Source: Oscillospiraceae bacterium
Lineage (GTDB): Bacteria > Bacillota > Clostridia > Oscillospirales > UBA929
Length of the DNA: 64,000 nt
Assembly (NCBI GenBank): GCA_009780275.1
Contig: WRAI01000001.1
Coordinates: 1 to 64,000, forward strand
Reading direction: 5' to 3'
Shown here: piece after piece, positions 26,501 to 35,018 of the stretch
Layout: every line of letters starts with the position of its first letter
Numbering within the stretch: the stretch's first letter is position 1
Notes under the pieces: generated by a model
The model's database searches: none
The model's input: the letters and a program-made list of their open reading frames with translations, nothing else
What the model was told of the DNA's origin: nothing
Position numbers and translations under genes: made by a program

Positions 26501-27702
26501 CCGCCACCATGCGCAGCACCGGTGCCAAGTGTCCTGTTCGTGCTGATTTCACCGGCACTCATCGTGAGTGTAGCGTTCGCAACGTGCAGTCCCGCGCCGG
26601 TACGATTACCGGTCGTCCTGTTATTGCTGATTATACCGCCTCGCAGATAAATTGTACCGGCAGTCGCTTGTACGCCGCCGCCATCGCTGGCGACTTCATG
26701 GTTTGTAATCAAGCTGTTATCATACATATAAAAACTGCTGGCGGCATTATGAAGCCTTACACCGCCGCCACCATCAGCCGGCTGAGCGTCTGTAAGGTTG
26801 TTCGCACTGATTGTGCCGCCGTACATTGTAAAAGTAGCCGCAGTATTAACATTGCCAATATTCACACCGCCGCCGGCTCTTGCGGCATTGCTGTTGATTA
26901 TCCCGCCTTCCATCGTAAAGCTACCGCCGCCGGCAACGGCCACACCGCCACCATAGCGCCCGGTAATCGTGTTGCTGCTGATTGTACCGTTTTCCATCAA
27001 AAATTCGCCGCCATACACCCGCACGCCGCCGCCGCCAATCGTATTGACTGTGCCGAGTGCTTGATTGCCGCTGATTTCACCGCTAAGCATATATATTTCG
27101 CTGTCAGCACCCACAGCATTTATGCCACCACCGCCATTATTGGCAGAGTTGCTGGTTGAAGTATTGCCGCGAATCACACCGCCATCTATGGTGAGCGTGG
27201 CGTCATCCAATTGTACACCACCCCCGGAACTAGCGCGGTTGTTCTCAATCACACTGCCCGGGTCAAGATACAAACGCCCCCCGGCGTTCACTAGAACACC
27301 ACCATGCGCGGTTCCAAGAGTCGGGTCACCACTCAAGGTGACATTCTCCAATTTCAATGTGCCGTTTACATTAAAATGCCGTTGGCTGGTCACGGTAAAG
27401 GTAAAGTTATTGCCTGCTTCGCTCCTTAATATAACATCTGCACCTGCATTGATTGGAAGTGCCGTGTGTGTCCCGTCAATGTCGTCCAATAGCGTGATTG
27501 TTGCCGATACTCCGGCAGCATTCGCTATTACTATCGCATCGCCCAGTTCAGTGCGATCGCTGGCAAACAAGTCCATTGCTGGTACGATGCCTTCGGGTTC
27601 TGCCGCTATGGTTGTTATAAAAATCTGAATAAGCGCAACACTTACAAATAAGACAAATGATAGAAATATTGCAACTTTTTTGAACACGCTGATTTTTGAC
27701 AT
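23527..27702 (-). CDS. Giant beta-helix surface protein with InlB-B repeat, SpaA-like domain and wall anchor
   Basis: 1391 residues. Signal peptide (about 1-38), then roughly 1000 residues of right-handed beta-helix coils. These show some thirty repeats of the form GGGI/GGGV followed by T-x-x-G-x-I-x-x-N-x-A, like Pmp/adhesin parallel helices. Near 1100-1200 an InlB B-type domain (VTFVLDGGN ... GYIFVGWRN) follows, then a SpaA/Cna-B-like beta sandwich with ETIAPAGYTLPLGQW. It ends in LPLFGGSG, a membrane helix and a Lys-rich tail. The sorting motif has Phe where LPxTG has Thr. GAAGGAGAAGG fixes the start at 27702; an upstream in-frame start is unsupported. Likely adhesion or host-surface binding. 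Confidence 0.85.
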   Translation of the reverse strand: MSKISVFKKVAIFLSFVLFVSVALIQIFITTIAAEPEGIVPAMDLFASDRTELGDAIVIANAAGVSATITLLDDIDGTHTALPINAGADVILRSEAGNNFTFTVTSQRHFNVNGTLKLENVTLSGDPTLGTAHGGVLVNAGGRLYLDPGSVIENNRASSGGGVQLDDATLTIDGGVIRGNTSTSNSANNGGGGINAVGADSEIYMLSGEISGNQALGTVNTIGGGGVRVYGGEFLMENGTISSNTITGRYGGGVAVAGGGSFTMEGGIINSNAARAGGGVNIGNVNTAATFTMYGGTISANNLTDAQPADGGGGVRLHNAASSFYMYDNSLITNHEVASDGGGVQATAGTIYLRGGIISNNRTTGNRTGAGLHVANATLTMSAGEISTNRTLGTGAAHGGGLHLVSTTFIMSSGEVSGNWTSGTGNGGGIHATGAGSSIAMSGDAAITGNRAQQGGGLNLDVTVGAGQQPFTLSSGRIEDNTARTNGGGMRLSGFAITMTGGKIHDNSAGHAGGGIHFATNMNSRLFLYEDAIISDNTSGTVTVGVIARDGGGINMTGGRAYLRGGEISGNTALGTDANAGQGGAVNLRSAPSADPPTVFTIESGMITENEAHLGGGVSIFSGTNLDVVMQNGEISYNHARNQGGGVNVNQGSFEMLDGVIKNNTSDSSGGGIRMSGNGTVELHDGEIRGNIAQSDGGGIHIGTAVGNSLYVSEDASIIGNTTHGATGGGGLNFAGGTLELHGTVSNNKSLGSGDGGGVNIINGVPGAVQTALIDGSLISGNMTNAAGGGLNIQIENFTIQNSIFANNHANSRGGGMRIGSAGNITLDTNVIFYENTTNGAGGGIFVGSSFSNTLHIHDTIVIYENSANHGGGLYMRGGNVHMHGGDIHHNTANVNGGGVTASVSMLVSPGSFTMEDGTIRYNTAGGSGGGVHAHNSNDNLIVLGGTIYDNTAHNGGGINVRNATVTIDGGIIDNNTAHNNGGGIWMANHLNPFSMTSGSLTRNSAGGDGGAIFVNPTYTDNPVADPDTIYERVQVISNSVTFDNNFAGGGGFAPPSNWSAISRFNGQLLTNHNINYRSNWRVTFVLDGGNVGGNEGPIEHIFQTDWSPAQLIIGDARVPGMLPPPALIREGYIFVGWRNRDIEPDWDEDWDGDFSDYILTWTDVAAWEVENSTEFEAIWKLRTFAFEFHKTGQDIYNVPEWNTPGWVDTVLRGGAHFSIFRYTGNGTPNSGVVTEDMITTGTWVYAGSAISSGLIGAPIEFQLLPDSYYQLVETIAPAGYTLPLGQWRVVSVERDSDGAVGFQITYQGDSTIPAFVNIGGEFEDSAFFDGTFFVGNRLQLILPLFGGSGVPLAFTLLGGFLIIMAMVALSFILWHKSKEKIKRQTPCGLS

Positions 27703-28257
27703 ATTGCCTTCTCCTTCGTTTTTATATAAATGTTTATTATCTGAAAACATAAACAATATATTCAGGTTATCATAAATTTCTGTACTTTTCAATGGAATTT
27801 ATTTGAAGTTTTCAACAATTTGTTTTTGCACTCAAATACTATATGCTGCATCATAAGATTACTTTTTATGCAACACCTTAAATGTCAATATGCAGATTTA
27901 CTGTTGTAAGTTGCAATAAACAAATGCTAAATGCTTTTTTTATAGCGTGCTCTTAGTCTTATGGTTAATTTTTTCGATAATTTTTTTGCATCACGCGTCT
28001 CTTTAGACAATGATGGTATTATAACACAATCTCTCCTAAAAATCAACTCCGCCTTGTTTTTTCACCTATTTAATGCTATGATGATGACAAATCAGTTTGG
28101 AAATACTCGTAAATTTGTATTGGAGGCAATTTGTTCCACCAGTAGAGGTGTTGTTATGGCAATTTTGTTGTGTCAATGAGGAAAGGTTCGCTCTGTGACA
28201 TAAAATAGGTACTTTCTACATTAACTTCGTTGCAAAGCCTACAATGACATCACCACC
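27703..28257. other. AT-rich intergenic region
   Basis: About 550 bases between the surface-protein start and the tail cluster terminator. It is AT-rich and should hold the surface-protein promoter. A minus-strand TTGAAA with a weak TAACCT 17 bases on (around 27768-27796) is a candidate only. No convincing gene, RNA or repeat is visible. Confidence 0.5.
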
Positions 28258-28293
28258 AAAAATGCCGAAAATCATTGAATTTTCAGCATTTTT
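28258..28293 (-). terminator. Terminator of the tail/lysis cluster
   Basis: AAAAATGCTGAAAAT pairs with ATTTTCGGCATTTTT (one G-U pair) over a six-base loop, followed on the minus strand by more T. It lies 18 bases after the amidase stop and ends the whole minus-strand cluster. Confidence 0.8.
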
Positions 28294-28310
28294 AATGGGT
28301 TTGTTTGCTT

Positions 28311-29264
28311 TTATGCCCTCAGCATCTCGTTTACTCGTCTCTGCACAGCCGCAGCATCATATCCTGCTGCCGTCAATTGTTGCCGACGTTCTGTACCATT
28401 GCCCCAATTGCCGCGAATGACTTCGTGGGCGATATCATCCAATGGGCGGTGTGTTGTCGCTGGTTCCGGTACTTGTGTAGATATCGCATCGCTGCCAACT
28501 ACCGTTAAGTGCCTCACATTGACTGGACTTTTAATAGCATGTGCACCCGATTGGCTCTTGTCAATGACAGCGCGGTCGCCCCATATGGCAGACACAATCC
28601 AGTTTTCGTTCCGTACCCATGCCGGAATGGTCCGGCCGTCGTAATATGTAGCACTATCAGTAAGTCGTACAACATCACCCGCCGCAATAGCGGAAGGTGT
28701 AGGTGGTATTGCAGGACGTGCTGCATGTTGTTCGCTAATACGCCGGATAATCTCATTGAATGGAAAATTTACACCCGGGCAAAATGCCCTTGTACGCGGG
28801 GTAGTTTCATTGTGACCAATGATATTTGTCCGCGTCATAGGAATTTCAAAGTCATAGATGCGTCTAACTTCGTCACGAATATGTGAAATTAAAGCGACTG
28901 CTGTGTCAACCTGCTGCGGGCTGGCATTACCATTAGCCATGTCGGCAAAGCCGATGCCAACGGTATATAAGTTTGCGTTGACTTGGCGATCGCGCACAGT
29001 AGCAATTGTCGAATGTCGATTATCCGCGTTGCCGCCGTTATTGGTCGTTCCGGCGTGCCACGCTGTGTCAATAAGCCGTACAAGCTGCGTCACTGCACCG
29101 TCACGTGCCACGACATAATGATAAGACACTTGATTGGCGGAATTCATGATTGTGTTGATCGCGCTGGTAAAGCTGCCGCCGGTTGTATGGCAAACAATAA
29201 AGTCAGGCGTGTGCCCCTGCCGTCCCACTCTGTGATTTGGGCTATTTCTTTGTGTAATAGTCAT
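28311..29264 (-). CDS. Endolysin: N-acetylmuramoyl-L-alanine amidase (PGRP/Amidase_2) with CW_7 domain
   Basis: 317 residues. Catalytic domain (about 1-165) with zinc ligands in VCHTTGG, AWHAG and the C-terminal CPG loop (HNETTPRTRAFCPGVNF). A middle linker and SH3-like part (DVVRLTDSATYYDG) follows. It ends in a CW_7 (Cpl-7-type) wall-binding repeat: DDIAHEVIRGNWGNG...RRQQLTAAGYD. No signal peptide, so it needs the holin. AAAGGAG sets the start. Its first 23 bases overlap the holin gene. Last gene of the tail cluster. Confidence 0.9.
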   Translation of the reverse strand: MTITQRNSPNHRVGRQGHTPDFIVCHTTGGSFTSAINTIMNSANQVSYHYVVARDGAVTQLVRLIDTAWHAGTTNNGGNADNRHSTIATVRDRQVNANLYTVGIGFADMANGNASPQQVDTAVALISHIRDEVRRIYDFEIPMTRTNIIGHNETTPRTRAFCPGVNFPFNEIIRRISEQHAARPAIPPTPSAIAAGDVVRLTDSATYYDGRTIPAWVRNENWIVSAIWGDRAVIDKSQSGAHAIKSPVNVRHLTVVGSDAISTQVPEPATTHRPLDDIAHEVIRGNWGNGTERRQQLTAAGYDAAAVQRRVNEMLRA

Positions 29265-29493
29265 TGTCAACGTCTCCTTTTGTGAAGTAATAAGTAATGA
29301 TCGAGCCCGCGAATCCCGCAAAAATGGGCGAAATATCATCGCCGCGCAATGATTGTATACATAGCACAAAAACGATGGCTAGCGTGACGAGGGTCTTTAC
29401 CTTCAGTAGGTTTTCGGTGATTCTTAACGGTATATCACTGCGGGTTTTTGACTGTAATTTTGAGTATTGGCCCGCTCTTTCTGCTCTCCTCAT
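29242..29493 (-). CDS. Holin-like small membrane protein
   Basis: 83 residues, two membrane segments (about 33-50 and 55-72) with a short polar turn, a charged N-terminus and a charged tail (GDVDNDYYTKK). It overlaps the amidase start, the usual holin-endolysin layout. GAGGTG precedes the ATG at 29493. By sequence it resembles phage holin-like proteins of Clostridia but no single family can be claimed. Confidence 0.65.
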   Translation of the reverse strand: MRRAERAGQYSKLQSKTRSDIPLRITENLLKVKTLVTLAIVFVLCIQSLRGDDISPIFAGFAGSIITYYFTKGDVDNDYYTKK

Positions 29494-29503
29494 ATGAGAC
29501 ACC

Positions 29504-29797
29504 TCACTTTCGTGTTTGCGCAATCAAAAACTGTCGAATAACCACACTGGTTTCTACGACTGAGCCGTTACACCCTTGCTCTTGCAAGCCTTCAAGGCAA
29601 GCCAATACGCCGCCGAGCAGAACCGCTCTTGCATCCTTAGATGTAGCCATCTCTGCTTGATGTTTATCGAGTTCATTTTCGAGCGCTTCTAATCGACTAA
29701 GTAATTTGCGTACCGGCTTATATACGACAGAGAATCCGGCAATAAGGGTGAGGATAGCTGCAAAAATCGCCGCCATTTCAATGAGTTTATAAGTCAT
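29504..29797 (-). CDS. Phage lysis-associated membrane/coiled-coil protein
   Basis: 97 residues: one N-terminal membrane helix (about 8-26), a short coiled coil (LSRLEALENELDKHQAEM), then a helical end with LACLEGLQEQGCNGSVV. This helix-coil-'GCNG' layout is common in small proteins just before holins in clostridial phages and may act with the holin. It overlaps the upstream gene by four bases. Confidence 0.6.
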   Translation of the reverse strand: MTYKLIEMAAIFAAILTLIAGFSVVYKPVRKLLSRLEALENELDKHQAEMATSKDARAVLLGGVLACLEGLQEQGCNGSVVETSVVIRQFLIAQTRK

Positions 29798-30738
29798 AAC
29801 ATTTCCTCCAAGTGTGTCTTAAGTTTAGTAAGAGCCGGCATTTCGCCCGCGGATGATTTTGTTAGTTCAACAATAGCACGTGTGAGGTCGTCAAGTGTGG
29901 GCGTAGCGATATATGTGCCGTCAACGAGCTGTTGTGCCATCAATGCATCGGTTACGGCAGTGCCTTCCAAATGTGCCACTTCTGCCGGAATATCATTGGC
30001 CTCTACAATATAATCTTCGCCAACCCAAATCTTAGCATTCTCCGTGAGTTCTTGTAGTTCTTCTTCAGAGTAGACTTCAACTTCGACATAATCGGGCATA
30101 TTGAGTGAGTTAATACGTTGGATTAAATCCATGCCCGTATATCGACCACCCAGTGGTTTGTACTCCTTTGGGATGACGGTTAGCATGGCATTGAACTGCT
30201 CTTCACGTCCATACAAGCGGTCATGAATACGTTCAAACTCACTCATCAAGAATAAAGTGCCGTTAACAAGAATATACAATGGGAATTCATCACTGAAATG
30301 CTCAACGACACATCCACGGTTGGTAAACCAATGTTTGAATAAGTGCAGATTGCCTACTTGATGCGGCGGCCAAGCATCATTCCCTTCGCCGGCAAGTGCA
30401 ATAACCTTTTGGATGTCTTCAAGTGTGCCGTGCATAAGGGCAGTCAGAGGGTCGATTTTGAAAAAATCTGTTACATCGATGAGCGCGCCATCCAAGCGAA
30501 TGCGCAGCGGGTTCTTGCCTTCAAAGGAAAACTCATGTCCGGCCCGGCGGAAATACTCTTCGACCGGCACATTGCTTTCATCAGCAACCCACATATTCGG
30601 ATGCTTTGTTTCGACCACACGGCTTTCATCGTAATCCCACTCCACCTTTTCATCGTTTTTTATGTGAACGACATACTTGAGAAATTCTATAAATTTCCCC
30701 TTGGGTGTTTCTGATAGTTGAAAATGTTTGCTTTTCAT
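29794..30738 (-). CDS. Uncharacterised tail-cluster protein
   Basis: 314 residues, soluble, acidic. No recognised motif. It lies between the tail-fibre gene and the lysis genes, where phages often keep a baseplate or receptor-binding accessory protein. A second start three bases upstream (30741) is equally possible; GGAG spacing favours 30738. Function not assigned. Confidence 0.65.
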   Translation of the reverse strand: MKSKHFQLSETPKGKFIEFLKYVVHIKNDEKVEWDYDESRVVETKHPNMWVADESNVPVEEYFRRAGHEFSFEGKNPLRIRLDGALIDVTDFFKIDPLTALMHGTLEDIQKVIALAGEGNDAWPPHQVGNLHLFKHWFTNRGCVVEHFSDEFPLYILVNGTLFLMSEFERIHDRLYGREEQFNAMLTVIPKEYKPLGGRYTGMDLIQRINSLNMPDYVEVEVYSEEELQELTENAKIWVGEDYIVEANDIPAEVAHLEGTAVTDALMAQQLVDGTYIATPTLDDLTRAIVELTKSSAGEMPALTKLKTHLEEML

Positions 30739-30751
30739 CATTTGTTCTCCT

Positions 30752-33700
30752 TTACACAGGGTGGTTATTGATTCTGGTGTTTGCAGCATTATTGCTTGTA
30801 GTGGGAGTAGGACCTAAATTATCAGTTACCAAGGAAGCGTTTAAATCTCTAAATTGACTTATTCCTGAAGAGATGTTGCCGGTTATGCTAAATCTGCTTA
30901 ATTGCGGATTTCCGGTGCCGCTCCTCATAACGATGATCCGATTGCAAATATTATCCGAGATTTTAATCTGATTCACGTTGCTGACACCATAGGTTGAAAC
31001 AAACTTTATATCTCCGGAGAAGCTATTGTTTGAAACATTTATAAGCGACATTGTTCGTTGACACATAATGCTGAAATTCGTACCTGTTGTAGTATTCCCT
31101 GTAATAGCGTGCCGCGTTATTGCCCCCTCGGCAATAAACAATCCGCCGCCAACAACATTGTTGCTTTGTACTCGCCAATTGTCGCCTGATGCACGAATGG
31201 CGTATGAGGTAGATGTTAATTGAAAGAAGTTGTTACCAAAAAGAACGATGTTATTGCCGGTGATTGATATTGGGCGTGTGAAGTGACATGTTCTGATTGT
31301 ACTTCGAGATTGATTGACCGCGGTATGGATCGCATAACTTCTAAATCCGCCTAAGAAGCAGTCGGTAATTCTGCAAGTTTGCGTATTCACAAATACACCA
31401 TGGTTATAGCGCGTTGTAAAAGTTGATGCGTCTCTTGTATTCCCATCAAACACACAGCGTTCAATGATCGTGTCGATGCCTTGGAGGCGAACCAACGCAG
31501 TGGTGTTCGCCGCACTGACAGACTTCACCCGTACATCTTGTAATTGGCTTGCCGCTTGCATATCAATAGCAGTTGCTGCACTTACATTTAATACTGTGGC
31601 ATCCTTTCCCGCACCTACCAAGGTTACGTTTTCCGGAATGTTGATAAGAGTGTTGCCTACATTGTATGTCCCCTCAGATAAGTACACCTTACCACCTGCA
31701 CCGGCGGCTTGTAGAGCTTGATTGATTTGCGTATGGGCATTGGTGGAACCACAACGAAAATCGAAACCGGCGTTGATAGTGTGCTGCCGCGCATCGTGGG
31801 CGGCCACTACAATGGTGCTGGGGCGGCCTGGGGCGGTTGCGTTGCCTGCTGTGTTATTCCACCGTGTACGTTCAGCGGCAGTGATATGTACGGTTGTGTT
31901 GCCGGTGTGTGCAGTGAGATTGGCTGTCGTTGCCGCTCCAATATTAGCCGCCGTAAGGTTGCGTATTGCAAGTCCTGTGGTATGACCTTGTGCGTCTACC
32001 GTAACATTGCTGTACACTTGCCCGCCGGTTAGTTCAGTGTTCCGTGCGGTATGCGCCGGGTGAGTGAAATTGTTCGCGTTGTTCGCTACACCGTCTAATT
32101 TAGCCTTGTCTGCGCTAGACATAAACCCAGCGACTGCCACTGTTGCGCTTCCGTGAGCCGCGCCGGTTGAGCCGACATGGACGGCGGGTGCAGCGCCTAC
32201 ATTGGCCGGTGTGTGTGCGTTAGACGATGTCAAATGCGAGGTCGGAACAGCGCCTACTTGCACCGCTGTATGTGTATGGTTGCCCAAGCTAACTGTTGAC
32301 GCTGTTTCTCCTATTGGAATGCGCGCTATAGTCAATGTGCCGGCAGTGATATCAGCGGCATTGTGATCGTGACCGCCGGTAGCTGCGCCTCTTGCTGTAC
32401 TTTGTGACCCGGATGATGGGCCGCGGCTTAGAGATGCTTGCCTGTCGCCGAATATCAGGCTGCTTTTGATGGGGCTAACAATATCAAGCTGTTGTTCAAT
32501 GAGGCGATACTTGGCATTAATGCCCAAAATATGATTTTTAGCTCGATACGTATTACCCACTTCAAAGGGATTAAAGTTCTCGGCGTCAACTAGCGATAAA
32601 TCAAGTGCGCTGATGGTGACGCTGTTGGGCAACAGAAAATGATCTGACCACGCACTGCCTTGTCTGACTAACTCAGCCGGACTTGATACATCATCAAAGA
32701 TAAGTGCCTTTTCTACAACCGGCAAAGGAGCGTATGCATTTTTTTCATCTGCTATGTTATCGCTTGTATAGCGAATCAACCATCGGATGCGATCTGTTAA
32801 CATGCATCTCTCTTCAGGTGGTGTTCTATCATGAGGACAACCGGGGCACCTAGGCAACCCACGTTCAAAACGACAGGCTACATTAAAGCGGGTTTTCCAA
32901 AAATTCGGTGCGGTAATGGCACCTATTCTTGCAAGTCTGTCAACCGCAGTATCGAACAAATCTTGTCTGTCAACACTTGATGGTCTCACCGGTGTTTCAC
33001 TATAATTGAGCAGTGACAGCATAATCATCAACCGCCCCGCTTCATTGCTGATGAGCGTGTGATTATCTCGCCACCAACGCACATTGCTCTCCTCACTATC
33101 CATGAGCCCGGCGTCAACCAGCCGCTTAATGGCTTCATCAACGCTGGATACAGGAAGCCAATCTCGTTTATCGTTTGTTAGACTCCGCATGGTTAGACGC
33201 TGCCTCGGTGCATCGACCAGCGGTGAGCGAGGGTTATATATGTCTAAAGCATAGTTTACACGGCAGAATAAAAGCCGCAAATTTCCGTGGGTACAATCAG
33301 TTGGACAAGCCTCTGTGCATATGGTTTTCCAATAGTCCGGGTTATTAACAACGCCCGCTGTGCTTAACGAAGCAATAGCAGCATGAAACGCTTCACGGTC
33401 ATGGGGAATGTTAGCAGAGTTTAAATCAACATCGTTGCGAAAATTTGACTCAGAAAAGACAATCAAAGCACGTCCGACCCAGCGAGTTCCCAGAGCACTT
33501 GACTCAGCGAAGCCACCCTCACGATGATACCTGTACAACCACCACTCAGGTGAACGTATGACCCCTTTAAGCTCCAGCCTCCTAATCGCAACTTCTACGT
33601 TGTCTAGCTCCATACCCAACGGCACAATACGAGTAATAGACTGCTCAGGCCGCTGATTGGATTGAATGCTTTGCAAATTGACGGCAAGCTCAATGGTAGT

Positions 33701-34291
33701 GCGCTCATCGGATTCTTGTGTGCTCGGATTCGGCAGGTAATCTAAACGACGACTGCCATTATCATCATAACGCAGCTTGACGTATCCACCCAACTCATTG
33801 ACAAGATTTTTCACATTCTGCCATGAAGACTCGTGTGTGATATGGCGAAAGGTTCTTTGCATCTCAATGTCGATAGTACCAAGTTTAATCTTCTTTTTGC
33901 CGTTGGTTCTTCTGTTATGGTGTTTAAGAATTGCCTTTAAGTATGTCTCCGCCGTGGAGTTATGCAATTCCTGAACATCCTGTACGCTGTCCAATAAATA
34001 CGCCAGTTCACACTCGGCGATGTATTCTTTGAGCATCAGACCGTCATTACCCATCTTTTGTGTGCAATCGATGATACGGCCGCAGAACACTTGCGCGTCT
34101 CCACGCATAACGGTTACGCGCGATCGATACGGCTCAATGCCGCCGTCAAACAGCGGATGGCTCTGTAAAATAGAGAAACGGAAATCATTGATTGCATTGA
34201 GGACAAGTGTAACTTGTCCTCGATACAATACTGCCGAATCCGAGCTCGGATCATGTAAGGGTTTGTTTTCGTCTATATATGCGTAATACAT
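30752..34291 (-). CDS. Tail-associated lysin/fibre protein with inserted helical repeats and beta-helix tip
   Basis: 1179 residues. Residues 1-230 and about 520-620 form a siphophage tail-associated (Tal, minor structural) domain (FRFSILQSHPLF; VGNTYRAKNHILGINAKYRLIEQQLDI). Residues 231-515 interrupt it with four helical units, each A-x-x-x-L-x-x-x-G-[VIA]-I-x-x-P-x-[WY]-W at about 233, 303, 386 and 447. The second and fourth units carry cysteine clusters. Next are fibre-type repeats (NHTHTAVQVG, SSADKAKLDGVA), then from about 860 a pectate-lyase-like beta helix, probably the receptor-binding tip. RBS GAGGAG; start in a TAATG overlap with the gene before it. Confidence 0.82.
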   Translation of the reverse strand: MYYAYIDENKPLHDPSSDSAVLYRGQVTLVLNAINDFRFSILQSHPLFDGGIEPYRSRVTVMRGDAQVFCGRIIDCTQKMGNDGLMLKEYIAECELAYLLDSVQDVQELHNSTAETYLKAILKHHNRRTNGKKKIKLGTIDIEMQRTFRHITHESSWQNVKNLVNELGGYVKLRYDDNGSRRLDYLPNPSTQESDERTTIELAVNLQSIQSNQRPEQSITRIVPLGMELDNVEVAIRRLELKGVIRSPEWWLYRYHREGGFAESSALGTRWVGRALIVFSESNFRNDVDLNSANIPHDREAFHAAIASLSTAGVVNNPDYWKTICTEACPTDCTHGNLRLLFCRVNYALDIYNPRSPLVDAPRQRLTMRSLTNDKRDWLPVSSVDEAIKRLVDAGLMDSEESNVRWWRDNHTLISNEAGRLMIMLSLLNYSETPVRPSSVDRQDLFDTAVDRLARIGAITAPNFWKTRFNVACRFERGLPRCPGCPHDRTPPEERCMLTDRIRWLIRYTSDNIADEKNAYAPLPVVEKALIFDDVSSPAELVRQGSAWSDHFLLPNSVTISALDLSLVDAENFNPFEVGNTYRAKNHILGINAKYRLIEQQLDIVSPIKSSLIFGDRQASLSRGPSSGSQSTARGAATGGHDHNAADITAGTLTIARIPIGETASTVSLGNHTHTAVQVGAVPTSHLTSSNAHTPANVGAAPAVHVGSTGAAHGSATVAVAGFMSSADKAKLDGVANNANNFTHPAHTARNTELTGGQVYSNVTVDAQGHTTGLAIRNLTAANIGAATTANLTAHTGNTTVHITAAERTRWNNTAGNATAPGRPSTIVVAAHDARQHTINAGFDFRCGSTNAHTQINQALQAAGAGGKVYLSEGTYNVGNTLINIPENVTLVGAGKDATVLNVSAATAIDMQAASQLQDVRVKSVSAANTTALVRLQGIDTIIERCVFDGNTRDASTFTTRYNHGVFVNTQTCRITDCFLGGFRSYAIHTAVNQSRSTIRTCHFTRPISITGNNIVLFGNNFFQLTSTSYAIRASGDNWRVQSNNVVGGGLFIAEGAITRHAITGNTTTGTNFSIMCQRTMSLINVSNNSFSGDIKFVSTYGVSNVNQIKISDNICNRIIVMRSGTGNPQLSRFSITGNISSGISQFRDLNASLVTDNLGPTPTTSNNAANTRINNHPV

Positions 34292-35013
34292 TATAACAAC
34301 TCCTCTCGCCATGTAAGTGTAATATCTGCACCCGTAAATAGAAATCTGTTAGCATGCATCCAAATCTCATTTTGGCCCGGGCGCAATTTAAACAGCGTCG
34401 GACGATTGGGCGGGACTTCCTGTAGTTGATTATCATTGAGCCCAATGTTTACGTATCCTGTTGACAGTAAAGTGAGCGGTATAGGCAGTACTCCGTTGTT
34501 AAATATATGGACATTGGTAGGCGAGTCCCATAGAACTGACCATCTTAAAATTTCGGCATCGTTGCGAAGCTTGAACGGATGCAGCTCAAACGTCATCTCA
34601 ACCCGCAACCGCCGATGCGCATATTCGTCGACCACCAGCACCTCGCGGCACTTGCCGCGGTAGAAAAAACCAGACTCGTAGCTGTCATGCAGCGGTTCGT
34701 CAAAATTCAACATCACCAAATTGGTAATTGCAGATTGCATATTACCTGACTCATTCTTGGCCACGCCAAATCGATAGAACGTATAAGTAATGGTCCGATT
34801 CTCATATACACGATGTCCCAGGAGATGGGACATATCAACGCAGCCTTGTTGATAAGGCACGCTGACTTTAATTTCTTTCTCCTGCGGCGTTGGTGCAACG
34901 CGCTCATGCAGAAATAGTTTGTGTTCTTTTGAGTTGAATTTGCCGAATCGAATGCCGTGAGTTATCTCCTTTTCAGCTGAAAGTCTATTTGTTACATTTG
35001 GTAAGTTATTCAT
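34291..35013 (-). CDS. Distal tail protein (Dit)
   Basis: 240 residues. N-terminal part with GIRFGKFNSKEHKLFL and VPYQQGCVDMSHLLG, and the later beta-rich EMTFELHPFKLRN, match Dit/phage tail component proteins that form the hub between tube and fibre. The order tape measure-Dit-Tal is universal in TP901-1/SPP1-like siphophages and is seen here. GGGGAGG sets the ATG at 35013. Confidence 0.82.
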   Translation of the reverse strand: MNNLPNVTNRLSAEKEITHGIRFGKFNSKEHKLFLHERVAPTPQEKEIKVSVPYQQGCVDMSHLLGHRVYENRTITYTFYRFGVAKNESGNMQSAITNLVMLNFDEPLHDSYESGFFYRGKCREVLVVDEYAHRRLRVEMTFELHPFKLRNDAEILRWSVLWDSPTNVHIFNNGVLPIPLTLLSTGYVNIGLNDNQLQEVPPNRPTLFKLRPGQNEIWMHANRFLFTGADITLTWREELL

Positions 35014-35018
35014 AAATA

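Noticed and set aside
24898-27628. Several long plus-strand frames opposite the beta-helix surface protein
   Set aside because: They are by-products of its biased, repetitive codons (Gly/Asn coils read backwards as Ala/Pro/Thr). No start signals, and the coding strand is clear from the signal peptide and domain order.
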